From Acidobacteriales bacterium 59-55 (lineage in GTDB: Bacteria > Acidobacteriota > Terriglobia > Terriglobales > Acidobacteriaceae): a stretch of DNA of 64,000 nt. Each line of letters starts with the position of its first letter. The stretch's first letter is position 1. The translations under genes were made by a program, and so were the position numbers. Of this stretch, positions 60,219 through 64,000 are shown in pieces. The notes below the pieces were generated by a model. The model did no database searches and had not been told where the DNA came from. It saw nothing but the letters and a program-made list of their open reading frames with translations. Location: positions 194,859-258,858 of the forward strand of contig MKSV01000002.1 in NCBI GenBank assembly GCA_001897435.1. Direction: 5' to 3'.

Positions 60219-61441
60219 GGAGCGTCACTCCCGGTATCGTCTGTATCAGCAGGCCTGTGGGAGATGATGACCTTCTCCTTGTCCTGCAACTTCTCGAAGC
60301 TGCTGTTGGCGACGACCTCGCCGGGCTTGAGGCCTTCGACCTGGGTGGTGGTCTCGTCGTTGACGCCGGGCTTTACGCTGCGCACATGCGCCACATTGTC
60401 CTGAATGACATAGACGAATGCCGCCTGGCCGTTGTGCTGGATGGCGGAGGTGGGCAGAAGGGTGACGTTGCGCAGCGTATTGACCAGAAGGCGGGTGTTG
60501 ACGAACTGGTTGGGGAAGAGAACGTCGCCCTTGTTGTCGAAGACGGCGCGAGCCTTGACGGTGCCGGTGGTGGTGTCGATCTGGTTGTCGAGGGTCAGCA
60601 GCGAACCCTTGGCGATGAGGTTCTGCGCGGTGCGGTCGAAGACGGTGACGGGAAGCTTGGCTGCCTGGCGGAGGCGGGGCTGGACCTGCTCCAGGTGGTC
60701 TTCGGGGATGGTGAAGATGACGGTGATGGGCTGGAGCTGGGTGACGACGGCCAGCGTGGTTCCGCCCGAGTCCTGAACGACGTTGCCGGGATCGACCAGC
60801 CGCAGGCCGACCCTGCCCGTGAAGGGGGCGGTGATGTGACAGTAGCCGAGCTGGACCCGGTCGAAGTCGACGGCGCCCTGGTCATTCTTGACGGTGCCCT
60901 CGGTCTGGATCACGAGCTTCTCCTGGTCGTCGAGGACCTGCCGGGAGATGGCGTTGCGCTTCCAGGCGTCGCGGTAGCGGTCGAGGTCCATGCGAGCCTG
61001 GGCCAGCAGCGCCTGGTCGCGCTCGAGCACGCCCTGAGCCTGCAACAGCGTGGCCTGGTAGGTGCGGGGATCGATGTCGATCAGCGGATCGCCCTTGCGG
61101 ACGAGCTGGCCCTCGCGGTAGTGGACGGCGACGATAGCGCCTTTGACCTGGCTGGTGATCGACACCGTATGCACCGGGGTGACGGTGCCGATGGCGTCGA
61201 GGTAGACGCCGATGTCGCCCTGCTTGGCGGTGACCGCGGTGATGGTGGCGACTCCGCCGGCGCCGCGCCGGCCCTGGCGCTGCGGCTTGACGTCCTTGCG
61301 GCGAAGGATGAAGAAGAATCCAAGGGCGAAGATCAGCAGAATGACAATCCACACGATGACGCGGGTGGTTCCGCGACGTGCGGGGGCCGGGAGTTGGTGA
61401 TCCGGTCCGGTAATCGGATGCTCATTTGAATCGGCTGGCAA
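60215..61441 (-). CDS. RND efflux periplasmic adaptor (MdtA-like)
   Basis: A 408-residue membrane-fusion protein with one N-terminal TM helix (TTRVIVWIVILLIFALGFFFIL), a lipoyl-like domain (VKGAIVAVHYREGQLVRKGDPLIDIDP), helical hairpin and beta-barrel. First gene of the adaptor-pump-pump-channel operon, with the promoter expected in 61442-61600. Confidence 0.92.
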   Translation of the reverse strand: MPADSNEHPITGPDHQLPAPARRGTTRVIVWIVILLIFALGFFFILRRKDVKPQRQGRRGAGGVATITAVTAKQGDIGVYLDAIGTVTPVHTVSITSQVKGAIVAVHYREGQLVRKGDPLIDIDPRTYQATLLQAQGVLERDQALLAQARMDLDRYRDAWKRNAISRQVLDDQEKLVIQTEGTVKNDQGAVDFDRVQLGYCHITAPFTGRVGLRLVDPGNVVQDSGGTTLAVVTQLQPITVIFTIPEDHLEQVQPRLRQAAKLPVTVFDRTAQNLIAKGSLLTLDNQIDTTTGTVKARAVFDNKGDVLFPNQFVNTRLLVNTLRNVTLLPTSAIQHNGQAAFVYVIQDNVAHVRSVKPGVNDETTTQVEGLKPGEVVANSSFEKLQDKEKVIISHRPADTDDTGSDAP

Positions 61442-61732
61442 TGTGTCTCCTGGCCAAACTGGGGGGTACGGACTTGAGTGCTGGATGTCCGTCTACCTAT
61501 TGACGTATGAATGTCCCCATATGGACTCAACGGGAGGGGGCATTTTTTCGATATTCGATTTCAATTGGATAAAAATGGACCGCCCGGCGGAAAAAATTAC
61601 GCTCCGCCGATTTGAATCGCCGGCCTTCCCGTTGATTCAAAGGTAGGTCCATTTCCATGGTAAAGGCAAGCGGTTGGGGATGGGGAGACGGGGGGTAACT
61701 CCCGCTCTGCCGAATAGACAACGGCAAAGACG
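61442..61732. other. Upstream region of the RND operon
   Basis: About 290 bases with no gene seen. The AT-rich part (61540-61600) may hold the operon promoter or a TetR/MarR-type operator, but no convincing palindrome was found. Confidence 0.4.
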
Positions 61733-61779
61733 AAATACAGGGGCCTCTCGGCTGCGCTCCACTCCGGTCGAGATGATGT
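61733..61779 (+). repeat. Repeat A, single copy
   Basis: Slightly diverged A (GGGGCCTCTCGG and GATGATGTG ends). It immediately precedes the following composite. Confidence 0.75.
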
Positions 61780-61807
61780 GGGTTGGGTTACGGGATAACG
61801 GAGAGGA

Positions 61808-61954
61808 GGCATACCCCAGGGGCTGAAGCCCCTTTTTGTAGCGTGGGTTGAGAGGGCCAAGGCTGAAGCCTTGGCGTACCCAGAAGCAAGAGCAACGGCA
61901 ACGACGAAATACAGGGGGTCTCTCCGCTGCGCTCCACTCCGGTCGAGATGACGT
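61808..61954 (+). repeat. Composite repeat B-spacer-A
   Basis: B (61808-61885), a very short spacer (AAGCAAGAGCAACGGCAACG) and A (61907-61954). A half A copy follows at about 61988-62007. Confidence 0.85.
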
Positions 61955-62035
61955 GCTTTTGGGGGGCTTACGACGGGGGGCCGCGGGGCTCCGGTCGAGA
62001 TGATGTGGTTTTGGTTACGGGATAACGGAGAGGAG

Positions 62036-62196
62036 GCATACCCCAGGGGCTGAAGCCCCTTTTTGGGGCGTGGCGATAGAGGGCCAAGGCTGAAGCCTTG
62101 GCGTACCAAGAAGCAAGAGCAACGGCAACGACGAAATACAGGGGTCTCTCCACTACGGCGTGCGATGGGGCCGCACGCCTCCGGTCGAGATGACGT
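62036..62196 (+). repeat. Composite repeat B-spacer-A, tandem copy
   Basis: B (62036-62112), short spacer and A (62134-62196) with inner stem GGCGTGCG...CGCACGCC, the same as in the copy at 34578 although the two are 27 kb apart. Confidence 0.85.
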
Positions 62197-62264
62197 GGGT
62201 TGGGGGTGGTGGCTGCGCAGGGTTTGATGACGTTTTTTGCTTAGGAAAGGTCTGATTAAGTCTC

Positions 62265-62362
62265 GGACGATGCCCTCAGCGGCTAAAGCCGCGTTGCAGT
62301 CAAGCCACCTGCGGCATCCTTCGGCTTCGCTCAGGACAGGCTCTGAAGCCGTGCCCTTAACG
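62265..62362. repeat. Diverged B-like block
   Basis: CAGCGGCTAAAGCCGCG and GGCTCTGAAGCCGTGCCC hairpin-like segments around a CTTCGGCTTCGCTCAGGACAGG stretch. Resembles the B-like part of the copy between parA and parB. No gene is seen between 62197 and 62408. Confidence 0.5.
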
Positions 62363-62408
62363 GGATCGAACGTAACCGTTAACAAAATCGGAATTAGATC
62401 AGGGCTGC

Positions 62409-64000
62409 TTAGTCTTCGGCGTCGTCGTGAACCGGGGCCTTGGCCGTGGCGAGGATCTTGTCGGCGACCGGCTGGGGGACGACGTCGTAGTGGTCCATCT
62501 CCATGTGGAAGCTGCCTCGGCCCTGGGTGATGGCGGTCAGCGTGGTGCCGTAGGTGAGCATCTCGGCCATGGGCACGTCGGCGCGGACGATGGTTCCGGC
62601 GCCGCCGCTCTCCATGCCCTGAACGCGGCCGCGGCGGCTGTTGAGGTCGCCGATCAGAGCGCCGGCGAACTCGTCGGGCGCCTCGATCTCGACGTGCATG
62701 ACGGGCTCGAGCAGAGCGGGCCGGGCCAGCTCCATACACTTGCGAAAGGCGATGCGGGCGGCCAGCTTGAAGGACATCTCGCTCGAATCGACGTCGTGGT
62801 AGCTGCCGTCGAGGAGCGAGACCTGGAAGTCGACGACCGGGTAGCCGGCGAGGTAGCCGCGGGCCGCCGACTCGTGGATGCCCTTCTCGACGGCCGGGAT
62901 GTACTGCCGCGGGATGGCGCCGCCGAAGATGTCGTTGACGAAGACGATGCCGCTGCCGCGAGGGAGCGGTTCGAGGCGGATTCTGCAATCGCCGAACTGG
63001 CCGTGGCCGCCAGTCTGCTTCTTGTGGCGGCCCTGTGCCTCGGCGCGGCTGCGGATGGTCTCGCGGTAGGGGACCTTGGGCGCCTTGAGCGTGACCTCGG
63101 TGTGGTAACGGCGCTTCAGTTTGGAGACGACGGCCTCGATGTGGGGCTGGCCGGTTCCAGCGACCAGAAATTCGCTGGTCTGGGGATCGCGGAAGAAGCG
63201 GACCATCTGGTCCTCTTCCATGAGCTTGTGCAGGGCGGGAGCGAGCTTGTCCTCGTCGGCGCGGGACTTGGGCTCGATGGCGTAGGTCATGGCGGGCTCG
63301 GGCATGGGGACCGGCTCGATGAAGATCTCGTGGGCCTTTTCGCCGAGGGTCTCGCCGGTGAGCGAGACGCGCAGCTTGGCTACAGCTCCCAGATCGCCGG
63401 CGTGCAGCTCGGGCACCTCGACGGCCTTGCGTCCCTGCATGATGGAGAGGTGGGCCAGCCGCTCCGGCTCCTGCCGGGTAAAGTTCTGCACGGCGGCGTC
63501 GGTGCGGACCATGCCGCTGACCACCTTGAAGAACGAGATGCGGCCGGTGAAGGGGTCCGACATCGTCTTATAGATATAGAGGGCCGCAGGCTCGGCGTCG
63601 TCGACGCGGCGCATGACGATCTCTTGCTGCATGTCCTCGGGAGCGCTGACGGCTTCGCCATTGCTCGCGGCGGCTTCACTGTCGCTCGCGGCGGCCTCGC
63701 CGTTGCCTGGCTGCGGGGAAGGAGGCACAAGGATTCCACCGGCGGCGACCGGCTCGCGCTCGACCGGGGAGGGGGCGTAGACCTGAAGGAAGTCGAGCAG
63801 ATGGTCGGCGCCGACGTTGCGCAGGCCGCTGGCGTAGAGGACGGGAAAGATCCTGTCCTCGCGGATGGCCTCGTGCAGGGCGGCGACGAGGTGCTGCTCG
63901 GGGATGGTGCCCTCGCGGAAGAACTCCTCCATCAGCTCGTCCTTGCCCTCGGCGACGAGCTCGACCAGGGCTTCGTGCGCGGCCCTGGCGTCGGCGGCGA
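62409..64000 (-). CDS. fusA: Translation elongation factor G homologue, 5' end outside the window
   Basis: The 530 visible residues cover domains II-V of EF-G: RISFFKVVSGMVRTDAAVQ (domain II-like), a domain III region, PKVPYRETIRSRAEAQGRHKKQTGGHGQFG (domain IV), then PVMHVEIEAPDEFAGALIGDLNSRRGRVQGME (domain V). The frame stays open to the window end with AREAL-like helix sequence. An Ala/Glu-rich insertion (about 40 residues) precedes domain II. Sequence features suggest a divergent EF-G paralogue. The G domain is not seen. Confidence 0.88.
   Translation of the reverse strand, partial: AADARAAHEALVELVAEGKDELMEEFFREGTIPEQHLVAALHEAIREDRIFPVLYASGLRNVGADHLLDFLQVYAPSPVEREPVAAGGILVPPSPQPGNGEAAASDSEAAASNGEAVSAPEDMQQEIVMRRVDDAEPAALYIYKTMSDPFTGRISFFKVVSGMVRTDAAVQNFTRQEPERLAHLSIMQGRKAVEVPELHAGDLGAVAKLRVSLTGETLGEKAHEIFIEPVPMPEPAMTYAIEPKSRADEDKLAPALHKLMEEDQMVRFFRDPQTSEFLVAGTGQPHIEAVVSKLKRRYHTEVTLKAPKVPYRETIRSRAEAQGRHKKQTGGHGQFGDCRIRLEPLPRGSGIVFVNDIFGGAIPRQYIPAVEKGIHESAARGYLAGYPVVDFQVSLLDGSYHDVDSSEMSFKLAARIAFRKCMELARPALLEPVMHVEIEAPDEFAGALIGDLNSRRGRVQGMESGGAGTIVRADVPMAEMLTYGTTLTAITQGRGSFHMEMDHYDVVPQPVADKILATAKAPVHDDAED

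Noticed and set aside
1..64000. tRNA or rRNA genes
   Set aside because: None of the expected cloverleaf or conserved rRNA words were noticed on either strand, though no scan tool was available.

Overview
The window joins a Mu-like transposable prophage (from base 1 to about 30.1 kb) to conserved host chromosome (about 30.1 to 64 kb). The host looks like a high-GC Acidobacteriota of the Terriglobia/Acidobacteriaceae type. The reasons are a 1,129-residue Oar-like TonB-dependent receptor with an N-terminal carboxypeptidase-regulatory domain, very dense intergenic palindromic repeats, and the style of the housekeeping genes. This placement is inference from the sequence alone.

Prophage. The CI-type repressor (13957-14673) sits in the middle. 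Rightward from it run a small Cro/Ner-like protein, a MuA-type DDE transposase (15276-17312), a MuB-type AAA ATPase (17309-18316), about 17 tightly overlapping small genes including a GemA (Mu gp16) homologue, a Xis-like HTH protein, and two large secreted or tail-fibre-like proteins. Leftward run a Dam-type methylase, a lysis-like membrane cassette containing an Acb2/Tad1-domain (anti-CBASS type) protein, the terminase subunits, portal, gpF, gpI protease/scaffold, decoration, major capsid, DUF1320 and gpG genes, until the window cuts the module. The prophage is probably damaged: the terminase large subunit and the tail-fibre-like gene each carry a one-base frameshift, and a chimeric terminase fragment lies beside the portal gene. 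A 15-20 bp motif lies upstream of three probable late transcription units, in the coding direction each time.

Host, 30-47 kb: GIY-YIG protein, TlpA-type thioredoxin plus rhodanese pair, hemB, nadD, rsfS (with a histone-H1-like Lys/Ala tail), a class 3 lipase, the TonB receptor, rlmH, a class I glutamine amidotransferase, an AIPR-family phage-resistance gene and yidC-yidD.

Host, 47-64 kb: eight perfect 16-bp parS palindromes in about 1.6 kb around rsmG, followed by parA and parB (probably the origin-proximal centromere). Then comes a four-gene RND efflux operon (adaptor, two pumps, outer-membrane factor, all on the minus strand) and a truncated EF-G gene.

The most distinctive feature of the host part is a composite intergenic repeat in at least nine copies. 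Each has a two-hairpin block (B), a hexanucleotide minisatellite spacer, and a second element (A) with conserved arms and a variable but usually self-complementary inner stem. Order and relative orientation are always the same. I know of no description of it and consider it the best candidate for something new here. No tRNA, rRNA or CRISPR array was seen.
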